Source: Tahibacter soli (lineage in GTDB: Bacteria > Pseudomonadota > Gammaproteobacteria > Xanthomonadales > Rhodanobacteraceae). Taken from it: a stretch of 64,000 bases of DNA. The notes below the pieces were generated by a model. It was not told the origin of the DNA and made no database searches. It saw only the letters and a list, made by a program, of their open reading frames with translations. The stretch spans positions 124,001 to 188,000 of the forward strand of contig NZ_JAOVZO020000017.1 in assembly GCF_025717065.2 (NCBI RefSeq). The letters are read 5' to 3'. A program made the translations under genes and the position numbers. Shown here in pieces: positions 26,812 to 34,436 of this stretch (position 1 is its first letter; each line of letters opens with the position of its first letter).

Positions 26812-27582
26812 TCACTTCACGTCGAACCCGTACTTCTCGAACACCGCGCGTGCGGCCGGCGTGCGCAGCAGCGCGTGCAGCTTCTTCGCTTCGTCCGACG
26901 CATGGCCGCGGATCAGCGCGAGCGGGTACACGATCGCCTCGTGGCTGCCGGCCGGAAACGTCGCGACGACGCGTACGGCGGGTTCCGAGACCGCGTCGGA
27001 GCGATACACGATGCCGAGCGGCGCCTCGCCGCGCACGACGAAATTGAGCGCCGCGCGCACGTTGTCGGCCGCGACGACGCGCGATTCGACGGCGGCCCAC
27101 ATGCCGAGCTTCGTCAGCGCCGCCTTGCCGTATTTGCCGGCCGGCACGCTGCTCGGTTCGGCCATCGCGAGGCGCCCGTCGCCGAGCGCGGGCAAGAGCG
27201 ACGCGCCTTCGCGCAAGTCGGCGGCGATCGTGCTGTCCTTCGCCGCGACCAGCACGAGCGCGTTGCCGACGAGGTCGACGCGCGTGCCGGCTTCGACGAG
27301 GTCTTTCTTCGCGACGTAGTCCATCCAGTCCTTGTCGGCCGAGACGAACAGCGCGGCCGGCGCGCCGGCTTCGATCTGCTTGGCGAGCTGCGAACTCGCG
27401 CCGTAGCTCGTCTTGATCGTGCCGATCGCCTTGGCTTCCGGCGTTTCGAGCAGCGTGTCGAGCGCGGGCTTCAGGCTCGCCGCGGCGAAGACGATCGTGT
27501 CGTCGGCGTGCGCGGGCAGTGCCGCAACGGCGAAGATCGCTGCGGCGGCAACCGCGCGCAGGCGTCGTACGAATCGCAACAT
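26812..27582 (-). CDS. modA: Molybdate ABC transporter substrate-binding protein
   Basis: A 256-residue periplasmic protein with a signal peptide (AAAAIFAVAALPAHA). It has the ModA signature IVFAAASLKPALDTLLE, KTSYGASSQLAKQIEAGAPAALFVSAD and GIVYRSDA, so it should bind molybdate or tungstate. No modB permease or modC ATPase gene follows; the next gene is convergent and a palindromic element lies between. It lies 11 bp after a SUOX-fold gene and behind a ModE-type operator. Confidence 0.92.
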   Translation of the reverse strand: MLRFVRRLRAVAAAAIFAVAALPAHADDTIVFAAASLKPALDTLLETPEAKAIGTIKTSYGASSQLAKQIEAGAPAALFVSADKDWMDYVAKKDLVEAGTRVDLVGNALVLVAAKDSTIAADLREGASLLPALGDGRLAMAEPSSVPAGKYGKAALTKLGMWAAVESRVVAADNVRAALNFVVRGEAPLGIVYRSDAVSEPAVRVVATFPAGSHEAIVYPLALIRGHASDEAKKLHALLRTPAARAVFEKYGFDVK

Positions 27583-27593
27583 GTCGCTTTCTC

Positions 27594-28103
27594 CTATTTT
27601 GAATGCTGTGCCGGCGCCGAGCGCAGTTCGATGCGCTCGACCTGGCGCACCCAGCGGCCGGGGCGTTTTTCGTCGGGCACGACGAGGCGGAACGGCCCCT
27701 CGTGCGCGTCGAGCGGCTTGCCGTCGCGCGTGTCGGCGAGAATCGCGCGCGTCGCGCCGAACGCGGCGTCGAACTCGGCGAGCGAAAACACGACGCGATA
27801 GCCGTCGGCGGCGCCGACGACGAGGTAGCTCGCGAGCTTGCCGCCGCGCAGCGCGTCGCCGAGCGGCGCGCCGGCCTGCTTGAGCAGTTCGTCGACCGCG
27901 ACGCCCTGCCAGTTGCCGGGCTTGCCGTGGTCCGACGCCTCGATCGTCGTGCGCGGCAGCTTCGCGAGCGCCGCGCGATCGAACGACGAGGGCTTGGCGA
28001 ATTCGCCGTCGAAGTGCACGGCGGGTTCCTGTGCCGGAGCGGCACCGGTGAGGAGCAGCGCAAAGCAGAGCGCGAGTGAGCGGAAGGGCATCGGAAGAAT
28101 CAT
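27594..28103 (-). CDS. Exported SUOX-fold (oxidoreductase molybdopterin-binding type) protein
   Basis: A 169-residue protein with a signal peptide (LALCFALLLTGAAPA) and one small sulfite-oxidase-type fold: FDRAALAKLPRTTI, WQGVAVDELLKQAG, YLVVGAADGYRVVFSLAEFD and GPFRLVVPDEKRPGRWVRQV. The mature part has no cysteine at all, so the thiolate that binds molybdenum in true SUOX enzymes is absent. It is more likely a binding or accessory protein than an enzyme. It lies directly upstream of modA and directly downstream of a ModE-type box. An alternative start is the ATG at 28091. Confidence 0.82.
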   Translation of the reverse strand: MILPMPFRSLALCFALLLTGAAPAQEPAVHFDGEFAKPSSFDRAALAKLPRTTIEASDHGKPGNWQGVAVDELLKQAGAPLGDALRGGKLASYLVVGAADGYRVVFSLAEFDAAFGATRAILADTRDGKPLDAHEGPFRLVVPDEKRPGRWVRQVERIELRSAPAQHSK

Positions 28104-28107
28104 CGGT

Positions 28108-28133
28108 TCGCTATGTTCAATCGAATATAGCGA
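28108..28133. promoter_or_regulatory. ModE-type operator
   Basis: TCGCTAT and ATAGCGA form a perfect 7-bp inverted repeat around 12 bases, and the TT/AA pairs just inside the spacer extend it. This closely resembles the known ModE operator (CGCTATA-N-TATAACG type). It lies 5 bp before the start of the SUOX-fold gene and within the 56-bp gap behind modE. Confidence 0.75.
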
Positions 28134-28159
28134 GCGACCGGGACACGCGCCAGCGCGGG

Positions 28160-28504
28160 TCAGCGCACGAGGCGTTTGCGCAAGGCGGCGACGTCGGCGG
28201 CGATGGCCTGCGCGCAGGCGGCTTCGATGCGGCGGTAGCGCGAGAGCACTTCCTCGCCGAGCGGCGTCAGCTGCGCGCCGCCGCCGCCCTTGCCGCCGGT
28301 GGCGGTATCGACGACGGGTGCGCCGAAATCGGTGTTGAGCGCATCGATCAACTGCCATGCGCGGCGATAGCTCATGCGCATGCGCCGGCCGGCCGCGGAA
28401 ATCGAACCGGTGTCGCGGATGCCCTCGAGGAGGTCGGCTTTGCCGGGGCCGAGGGCGGCTTTTTCGTCGATGAGTACGCGCAGGTGGAAGGTGGGTTTTG
28501 GCAT
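28160..28504 (-). CDS. ModE-type DNA-binding protein (winged helix only)
   Basis: A 114-residue LysR-like winged-helix protein with the ModE N-terminal features GKADLLEGIRDTGSISAAGR, MRMSYRRAWQLIDALN and the Gly-rich wing GGKGGGGAQLTPLGEEVL. The C-terminal molybdate-binding Mop domains of E. coli ModE are missing, so any metal sensing must be indirect or use another site. It sits 56 bp upstream of the SUOX-fold gene and a palindromic ModE box lies between. Confidence 0.88.
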   Translation of the reverse strand: MPKPTFHLRVLIDEKAALGPGKADLLEGIRDTGSISAAGRRMRMSYRRAWQLIDALNTDFGAPVVDTATGGKGGGGAQLTPLGEEVLSRYRRIEAACAQAIAADVAALRKRLVR

Positions 28505-28651
28505 GGCGGGATGGTAGCGCTGGCGCGCGATAGTTGCTTTTGTTCAGGCATGGCATTGAACAAAGCGTTTCGCTCGCTGCCGCGAGCGAGCAGAGAGAGA
28601 TTGCTTGTCCAATCCCTCTCTGCACTCTCCAAGGACACCCCGACGGCCGCG

Positions 28652-28751
28652 GTTTGCGGGCATCCGTGCCCGCAAACTCCGCGAGATCGCTCCGGGGTTC
28701 GTTGATGGGCCATCCATGGCCCGTCAACGAACTGCGCACATCCTGTGCGCA
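28652..28751. repeat. Triple hairpin repeat with ATCC-type loops
   Basis: Three perfect or near-perfect stems follow one another. GTTTGCGGGCA (28652-28662) pairs with 28667-28677. A 17-bp stem at 28697-28713 pairs with 28716-28732 with one T-G wobble. TGCGCACA (28733-28740) pairs with 28744-28751. All three turn at ATCC or TCC. Related hairpins occur at 52574-52611, so this is a dispersed repeat family. Confidence 0.6.
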
Positions 28752-29016
28752 CCCGCTGCGCGGGCTGATCCTCCGCAATCTCGCCGCGACCGACGGGGCC
28801 CCGGGTAGAGCGGGCGGCTTCCTGCCGCCAGAAGCAACGGCAACAGCGTGGCGCTTCTACAGAGCCGTCATACCGGCGAAGGCCGGACTGCATAGGCATG
28901 GATGCCGAAGCGAACATTCGCGCAGCGAATGGGCCGAAGGCCGAGCCGCTGATGCGGCGAGTCATCCAGCTTTTGCGCAAAGTAAACACATGAACACCAA
29001 GTTGCGCCACGCATAG

Positions 29017-29048
29017 CCCTCTCCCCAAGCTCCGCTTGGGGGAGAGGG
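29017..29048. repeat. REP-like hairpin, CCCTCTCCCC family
   Basis: CCCTCTCCCCAAGC, a TCC loop and GCTTGGGGGAGAGGG make a stem of about 14 bp, followed by the family tail TTGGGTGAGGGGG. Other copies are at 48384, 48484, 52526 and 52679. Confidence 0.75.
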
Positions 29049-29168
29049 TTGGGTGAGGGGGCGACGCTTCGGTCTTCGTTGTCGTTTCGTCCGGCGAGAA
29101 GCTCAAGCTCGCGGCGTTGAGCGCAATACAAAGCTCGCTGCGGTCGTCGCAGCCTGGCACCGTGCTCA

Positions 29169-29214
29169 GCCCGTCAAGGACTGCGCAAGTTCGCTGCGCG
29201 AATCCTTGACGGGC
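29169..29214. repeat. 12-bp stem-loop
   Basis: GCCCGTCAAGGA at 29169-29180 is complementary to 29203-29214. The loop contains two TGCGC motifs. Confidence 0.5.
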
Positions 29215-29334
29215 TTCCGCTCGGTGCTCTGAAAGGTCGCCCACAGCGACCAATCGCTGGAAGGGCGAAAGCGCGAACGGCGCGGTTCTGACCCACGCCG
29301 TTCGCTAACCACAAACCACTGATTGGAGTGGATC

Positions 29335-29544
29335 ATGGCTAAGCGAAATCATATCTCACGCAAACCTTCCACAAAGCAAATTCGCATCGGTACGGCCCAC
29401 TATTCCCAAGGCCTCTACTCCGCCGCGCGCCCCGTCCCCTACATCCGCCTGCGCGGCGACTGGCTCACTGCCGCCGGTTTCGCCCCCGGCGATGACATCT
29501 TCATCCGCATCACACGCGGCCGCCTCGTCATCACCCGCACGTAG
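29335..29544 (+). CDS. SymE-family type I toxin homologue
   Basis: A 69-residue protein of the SymE family. The core YIRLRGDWLTAAGFAPGDDI followed by FIRITRGRLVI matches the AbrB-like SymE domain, and the N-terminus is basic (MAKRNHISRKPSTKQIRIG). In E. coli SymE is SOS-induced and controlled by the antisense RNA SymR. The ATG at 29335 has GGAG six bases upstream; a TTG 12 bases earlier would also be in frame. No LexA box was found upstream. A 13-bp stem follows the stop. Confidence 0.82.
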   Translation: MAKRNHISRKPSTKQIRIGTAHYSQGLYSAARPVPYIRLRGDWLTAAGFAPGDDIFIRITRGRLVITRT

Positions 29545-29553
29545 CGCCATCAA

Positions 29554-29584
29554 CGCGGAAGCCTCGCCCGTCGAGGCTTCCGCG
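29554..29584 (+). terminator. Stem-loop downstream of symE
   Basis: CGCGGAAGCCTCG and CGAGGCTTCCGCG form a perfect 13-bp stem with a 5-base loop, 9 bp after the symE stop. No T-run follows, so it may stabilise the mRNA end or act only weakly as a terminator. Confidence 0.5.
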
Positions 29585-29719
29585 CGTCGTCGCACAAGCG
29601 TACGGCGGCGTCGCGCGCAAGCGTGTTCTCCTCAAGGGAATCAGGTTGCGACAACACGCATGCTGCGAGCGCGTCGATTCGCACGACCGTGCGCTCGCGC
29701 TCGCGCAAGGAGGTGCGCC

Positions 29720-30301
29720 TTGAAGGTTTCGCTGCGAGAGCTTCACGGACCCTGGGATTGCGGCTGGGCTCTCGACAAACACACGATCAGCAGCGTCTGC
29801 ATCGGGCGCGACGAAGATGGCCGACCGATTTTCGACACCGAGCGCACCGAGATCGGAGAAGCCGTCTACCGATTGAAGTATCGTGGCGAACTGACACAGG
29901 CCGTGCCGCTGGCACAGGCGGTTGCCGCGAATATTTGCCCCAGGTTCGCTCGTGTCGATGCGATCGTACCGATGCCGGCCTCGCAACGACGTGTGCGGCA
30001 GCCCGTCGGCGAAGTGGCCGCTGCGCTTGGCAGGCTCCTGGGCCGGCCGGTGCTCCATGGGTTGTTGACGCGCCGCCCGCCCGCCGTGCCGATGAAGAAT
30101 TTGCCGACCAAGACCGAAAAGATCGACGCGATCGGCGACAGCTTCGGCGTGATCGACCGCATTTCCGGCGGCGCTTCCCGCAGTATCCTGTTGCTGGACG
30201 ATCTGTTCGACACCGGCGCTACAATGGAGGCCGCGTGCGGAGCATTGCGCGCGTATACGAAAATCGGGCGCATCTACGCGGCCGCATTGACGTGGAAGTA
30301 G
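29720..30301 (+). CDS. ComF-like phosphoribosyltransferase
   Basis: A 193-residue protein of the type I phosphoribosyltransferase fold. The PRPP-binding motif is LLLDDLFDTGATM, with acidic pair D160-D161 and T165-G166. VDAIVPMPASQRR with YRLKYRGE upstream is the ComF-like arrangement. The N-terminal zinc-finger cysteines of ComF are missing. The start is a TTG at 29720, chosen because a perfect AAGGAGGT lies five bases before it. The next gene begins 3 bp after the stop, so the two form a unit. The reaction is unknown. Confidence 0.82.
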   Translation: MKVSLRELHGPWDCGWALDKHTISSVCIGRDEDGRPIFDTERTEIGEAVYRLKYRGELTQAVPLAQAVAANICPRFARVDAIVPMPASQRRVRQPVGEVAAALGRLLGRPVLHGLLTRRPPAVPMKNLPTKTEKIDAIGDSFGVIDRISGGASRSILLLDDLFDTGATMEAACGALRAYTKIGRIYAAALTWK

Positions 30302-30304
30302 CTC

Positions 30305-30865
30305 ATGGCGACGAAAGTCTTCATCGCAGGTTCGATGAACATCAAACGTCTCGACCCGAAGGTCAAGGCGCGTATCGACAATATCGTCGCCCGGGACTTC
30401 GAAGTCGTCGTCGGCGATGCCGACGGCGCGGACGCGTCGGTTCAGCGTCACCTGTTCGATCACGGTACGACGCGGACCACGGTCTACTGCAGCGGCCAGC
30501 TGCCGAGAAACAACGTCGGCAGCTGGCCCGTGCAGCGGGTCGAAACTCGCCACGCGAAGGGTTCGCGCGCGTATTTCACGGCCAAAGATGTGCGCATGGC
30601 GGAAGTCGCCGACATCGGCCTCATGATCTGGGACACGAAGAGCACAGGCACGCTCAACAACATCGTCGAGCTGCTTTCGCGGCGAAAGAAATCCGTCGTT
30701 TTCGTCGAGAAAGCCGGCGTCTTCAGGAACGTCGGCTCGATCGAGGAACTTGAAGCGCTGATCGCGTACATGTCCGACGCGGCGAAGCGGCAGGCCGACG
30801 AAAAAATCGGACTGTTCGACCGGATCGACCGAATGAAGCACGAACCGGTGCCGCTGTTCGGATGA
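30305..30865 (+). CDS. SLOG-fold (YspA/DprA-like) protein
   Basis: A 186-residue protein with a Rossmann-like N-terminal half: VFIAGS strand, then EVVVGDADGADASVQRHL with G37-D38-A39-D40-G41-A42-D43. This resembles the GGARGAD/GD-GVD loop of SLOG-superfamily nucleotide-binding proteins. Later come RMAEVADIGLMIWDTKSTGT and a charged helical C-terminus. SLOG proteins bind nucleotides or nucleotide-derived ligands and occur in conflict and signalling systems. The function here is not established. It follows the phosphoribosyltransferase gene by 3 bp. Confidence 0.75.
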   Translation: MATKVFIAGSMNIKRLDPKVKARIDNIVARDFEVVVGDADGADASVQRHLFDHGTTRTTVYCSGQLPRNNVGSWPVQRVETRHAKGSRAYFTAKDVRMAEVADIGLMIWDTKSTGTLNNIVELLSRRKKSVVFVEKAGVFRNVGSIEELEALIAYMSDAAKRQADEKIGLFDRIDRMKHEPVPLFG

Positions 30866-30917
30866 CCGCCGGGAACTGCGCGCGCGTTTTCCAAGATTCG
30901 CGTCAACGCCGGGATTC

Positions 30918-31772
30918 CTACGGAATCTCCACCGCATTCCCCCTCCGGTCATACGCATAACTCACGATCGACGCCGGAAACCCCGACACCGACGGCTGGC
31001 TCGACCCGCTCGTGGTCAGCCGCGCATACCCGTAGTTCGTCCTGCCGCTCTGCGGATTGAAGATCCGGAATCCTACGTATCCGTCGAACCCCGCCGCCGA
31101 GCGCCACGCCGCCGAACCGGCCGCGGACGTCGGATATCCGTAGGCCTTTTCCGGTCCGACCGTATCGCCCGACTGCAGCGGCACCGAGACGCCGTCTTCG
31201 CCTTCGACATCGGTCACGATGCCGTACGCATCGGCCGGCGTGGACATCGGAAACCGGAACACGAGGTACACGCGCGTCTGCACCGGAAAGCTCGCCGCGG
31301 GCCGCAGCTGAAAATCGCTGCTGCACGGCGCGCCCGACGTGCCGGCGCAGTGCTCGCCGGTGATCCAGTTGAAGCTCGTGCCGAGGATCGCGTTCTGGAT
31401 CGGTACGTCGTAGTCGTCCGCCCGCACGATGTCGGCGTCGAAATCGCCCTGCATCACGACGTCGTCGGCCGACAGCACGAACGTCGCGGTGATGCCGCAG
31501 TCGCCGAGGATGATGTCGGTGGTCCACGTGCCGTCGCCGTTGTCGTGGACGCCGCACGAGCCCATGTCGACGCCGCCGAGGCGATAGCCCGGGTCCGCCG
31601 CGATCGCGAACGTGGCGGTCGCGCCTTCGTCGACGACGAGCGACGGCGGCTCGACCGTCCCGTGCCCCACGACATTGCCGGTGACGGTGTGCTGCGGCGT
31701 GCCGCCCGGCTGCGCGAGCGACCAGAACGGAAACAGGGCCAGTGCGAACAGCGTTGCGATGCGAACGTTCAT
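30918..31772 (-). CDS. Secreted protein with bacterial-repeat domain
   Basis: A 284-residue exported protein with a signal peptide (ATLFALALFPFWSLA). Residues 25-85 form an InlB-type beta repeat (GHGTVEPPSLVVDEGATATF and PGYRLGGVDMGSCGV). The C-terminal 170 residues form a separate beta-rich domain ending with PASIVSYAYDRRGNAVEIP, a pattern seen in secreted proteins of this bacterial order. No catalytic motif is visible. The ATG at 31772 gives a proper signal peptide; an earlier start would add an Arg-rich stretch. Confidence 0.7.
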   Translation of the reverse strand: MNVRIATLFALALFPFWSLAQPGGTPQHTVTGNVVGHGTVEPPSLVVDEGATATFAIAADPGYRLGGVDMGSCGVHDNGDGTWTTDIILGDCGITATFVLSADDVVMQGDFDADIVRADDYDVPIQNAILGTSFNWITGEHCAGTSGAPCSSDFQLRPAASFPVQTRVYLVFRFPMSTPADAYGIVTDVEGEDGVSVPLQSGDTVGPEKAYGYPTSAAGSAAWRSAAGFDGYVGFRIFNPQSGRTNYGYARLTTSGSSQPSVSGFPASIVSYAYDRRGNAVEIP

Positions 31773-31887
31773 GCGGAATCCTGATCGGTGCGAAGGGAAG
31801 CGCGCCGACCTCGCCGGCGCCGCCATGACAGCGCCGTGATGCTCCCGCCGCCGCCGTGCGCGGGGCTATGCCGAATCGGTAGCGGTT

Positions 31888-34221
31888 CTATTGCGCTTGT
31901 GTAGCCGCACCGTTGTCGGGCGGCACCGGCCGCTCGCCGGCGAGCCGCCGTACCGCCGCGAGCGCGTTGCGCGCGGCGCCTTCCTGGCCGAGCGCGCGGT
32001 ACAGCGACAGCTGCAGCACGGCGCAGTCGTAGTCGGCCTCGGCGTAGCGCGCGACGAGGCCGAGCACGGTCGCCGCCTGCGACAGCTCGCCCCGCGCGAG
32101 CAGCCAGCGGCCGTACGAACCGGCGACTTCGGCCAGCGCGTTCGGCACGCCCCAGCGTTTCGCGCCGGTCAGCGCGTCGTCGTACGCGTGCCGCGCGTCG
32201 GCGTCGCGACGCTCGGCCGCGGCCTGTTCGGCCACGGCCAGCCGTGCGTACAGCGTTACCACCGGATCGTCGTCGCCGGCGGCCCAGGCGGCGAAGGCGC
32301 GCGTTTCCTCCGCTGCTTCGCCCGTGCGGCCGAGCGCATGCAGGCTGCGGATCGCGATCAGCCACGCGTCCGCGCGCACCGTGCCGTAAGGCGGCGCCGG
32401 CAGGTCGGGCAGCGCCTGGCGTGCGAGCAGCAGGGCGTCGCCGGCGCGGCCCGCGGCGAGGTTCAGACGGGCCTGGCCCGTGCGCGCGATCGCGCGCTCC
32501 GGCGCATACGGCGCGCCGTCGGCTTCGTGCAGCACTTCGTCGAACAGCTGCCGCGCCTCGCCGAGCCGGCCGTTGCGCGCGAGCGCGTCGGCGCGCTGCA
32601 GCTTGGTCAGATAGCGGATGCTCGCGTCGGCGACGCGGTCGATCAGCGCCAGCGCGCGGTCGTTCATCTTGAGCGCCTCGAGCGGTTGCAGCAGCGCCAG
32701 ATGCGTGTCGGTCTGGTTGTTGAGCGACGCGACCACTTCGTTGTGCATGCCGAAGCGCGCGAAGCGCTCGCCGATGCGCTGCTGGATCGCCACGGCTTCG
32801 GCGTAGCGGCCCTGCGCCATTTCCAGCGTGCTCTCGTTGCCTTCCACCTTGGTCAGCTGCAGCGCGTCGCCGGCGAGGTTCGACGCCACGCGCGCCTGCG
32901 CGAAATCCCGCGCGGCGAGGTCGTACTCGTGCCGCAGCAGCCGGATGATGCCGCGGTCGTTGTACACGCGTCCGAGTTCGTCCGGCCGGCCCGCGGGCTC
33001 GAGCAGCGCGATCGCGCGGTCGCAGGCCGGCAGCGCCGCGTCCATGCGATTGGTGCGGGCGAGCGCGATGCAGTAGTAGCTCTGCGCGCGTGCGTGCAGC
33101 AGGGGTTCGGCCTCGGCCGACACGTGCGCGACGAGCGTCGCGAGGCGGTCGCGCGACGCTTCGAACGCGCCGCCGCGCAGGTCGATTTGCGCGAGCCGCA
33201 GCTGCATTTCGGGCGCGGCCTGCGTGAGCGTGTCGGCGGCGGCGATCAGCGCGCGCGCCTGCGCCGGATCGCCGGCGAGCCGCGCGGCGTCGACGCGCTG
33301 CAGCCGTTCGGCGAGCGACAGCCCGGTCGCGCCCGGCGCGGCGTCGGGGCGCCGCCGGCCGAGCAGGTCGAGCAGCTGGTCGGCCACCTGCGCGCCGGCA
33401 CCGATCGCGTTGTCGGTCTGCGCCTGCGCGGCGTGCGTCGCGCCGTCGGGTTCGATCAGCTCGGCGCGCACGAACCACGCGTCGCCCGCGCGCCGCACTA
33501 CGGCCGCGACGACATGGCTGCGCACGGCGACGCCGCGCGCGAGCGCGACGGCCGCGTCGCGCGCGGTGCCGGCCGGCACGAGGCGCACGACGTTATCGCT
33601 CGGCAGCACCGTGACGCCGGCCGCGCGCAGGCGCGAGGCGATGTAGTCCATCAGCCCGAGCCGCAGCCAGCCGTCGTCCGCGTTCGCGGCTACGTCGACG
33701 GGCAGCACGACCGTGACGTCGGCGGCGAGCGCCGCCGCGGGCGGCGCCGTCGTGGTGACGGTGTCGCGCGAGCGCAGCCAGACCAGGGCGCAGGCGAGCG
33801 CCAGCAGCGCGAGCATGGCGTAGAGCGGTGCACGCGGCGTGCGCGCCGGAGGCACGGCGACCGGCACGGCGGCGACCGGCGCGGGCGCGTCGGCGGCGGG
33901 CGGTTCGAAGCGCGTCGGCGCGCCCCATTGATAGCCGAAGCGCGGCACGGTGCGCAGATAGCGCTGCTCCTCGGCGGTGTCGCCGATCGCGCGCCGCGCG
34001 ACGAGGACGGTCTTGCCCATCACCGCGTCGCTGATGCCGGCCTTGCCCCAGACGGCCGCGACGAGTTCGTCGCGGCCGACGGCGCGGTCGCGATGTTCTA
34101 TGAGGTAGGCGAGGCAGTCGAACACGACGGGCGCGAGGTTGACGCGCTCGCCGCCGCGCAAGAGTTCGCGCGCGGCGATGTTGATCGCGCAGTCGCCGAA
34201 ATGAAAAACGCCGTGGATCAT
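31888..34221 (-). CDS. CadC-like winged-helix regulator with TPR-type C-terminus
   Basis: A 777-residue protein. It has an OmpR-type winged helix without receiver domain (residues 1-105; DELVAAVWGKAGISDAVMGK and YLRTVPRFGYQW), a Pro/Ala-rich linker, one membrane helix (APLYAMLALLALACALVWLR, about 132-150), and about 600 residues of alpha-helical TPR-like repeats outside. This topology resembles CadC and ToxR: signals sensed by the periplasmic part act on DNA directly. A paralogue of the same layout lies at 54746-57100. The start at 34221 was chosen because MIHGVFHFGD begins the domain normally. Confidence 0.82.
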   Translation of the reverse strand: MIHGVFHFGDCAINIAARELLRGGERVNLAPVVFDCLAYLIEHRDRAVGRDELVAAVWGKAGISDAVMGKTVLVARRAIGDTAEEQRYLRTVPRFGYQWGAPTRFEPPAADAPAPVAAVPVAVPPARTPRAPLYAMLALLALACALVWLRSRDTVTTTAPPAAALAADVTVVLPVDVAANADDGWLRLGLMDYIASRLRAAGVTVLPSDNVVRLVPAGTARDAAVALARGVAVRSHVVAAVVRRAGDAWFVRAELIEPDGATHAAQAQTDNAIGAGAQVADQLLDLLGRRRPDAAPGATGLSLAERLQRVDAARLAGDPAQARALIAAADTLTQAAPEMQLRLAQIDLRGGAFEASRDRLATLVAHVSAEAEPLLHARAQSYYCIALARTNRMDAALPACDRAIALLEPAGRPDELGRVYNDRGIIRLLRHEYDLAARDFAQARVASNLAGDALQLTKVEGNESTLEMAQGRYAEAVAIQQRIGERFARFGMHNEVVASLNNQTDTHLALLQPLEALKMNDRALALIDRVADASIRYLTKLQRADALARNGRLGEARQLFDEVLHEADGAPYAPERAIARTGQARLNLAAGRAGDALLLARQALPDLPAPPYGTVRADAWLIAIRSLHALGRTGEAAEETRAFAAWAAGDDDPVVTLYARLAVAEQAAAERRDADARHAYDDALTGAKRWGVPNALAEVAGSYGRWLLARGELSQAATVLGLVARYAEADYDCAVLQLSLYRALGQEGAARNALAAVRRLAGERPVPPDNGAATQAQ

Positions 34222-34271
34222 GCGCGGCAGAGTAGCGGGCGGGGGCGGCGGCGGGAATCGCGGATGCGTCG

Positions 34272-34436
34272 CTAGTGTCCTGTCCGGTGAGTTGCTTGAA
34301 GAACTCGCGAGCGGCTTTGGCCGCGAATCCAGGCGCACTGACGAGTCGTACCGGCGGTACGGCGAGGAAGTGCAACGACGAGTCGCGGCCAAAGACGTCG
34401 CGAGAATTCATGCGAACTCATCGGACAGGACACTAG
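34272..34436. repeat. 165-bp self-complementary element, second copy type
   Basis: The 15-base edges CTAGTGTCCTGTCCG pair perfectly, and pairing continues inward (TGAGTT, CTCGCGA, CTTTGGCCGCGA) to the centre CGTACCGGCGGTACG. The length is within one base of the 26642-26805 element and the edges share the CTAGTG-CCTGT pattern. The right edge overlaps the last codon of the neighbouring AraC gene. Confidence 0.65.

Larger units (their letters stand above)
28505..29334. other. 830-bp gene-free region of palindromic repeats
   Basis: No convincing gene lies between modE and symE. The stretch holds three ATCC-loop hairpins (28652-28751), a REP-like GTCATACCGGCGAAGGCCGG at 28867-28886, an AGAGGG-type REP at 29017-29048 and a 12-bp stem at 29169-29214. 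A 10-bp stem lies at 29273-29305, just before symE. The longest forward open frame here (28534-29016) is made of these repeats and is not likely to be a protein. Confidence 0.6.

Noticed and set aside
28534-29016. A 160-codon open frame between modE and symE
   Set aside because: The frame runs through hairpin repeats that recur elsewhere; the translated text is the repeat itself, not a protein family.
28505-29300. Possible CRISPR array in the repeat-rich gap
   Set aside because: The repeats differ in size and sequence, there are no equal-length spacers, and no cas genes are nearby.
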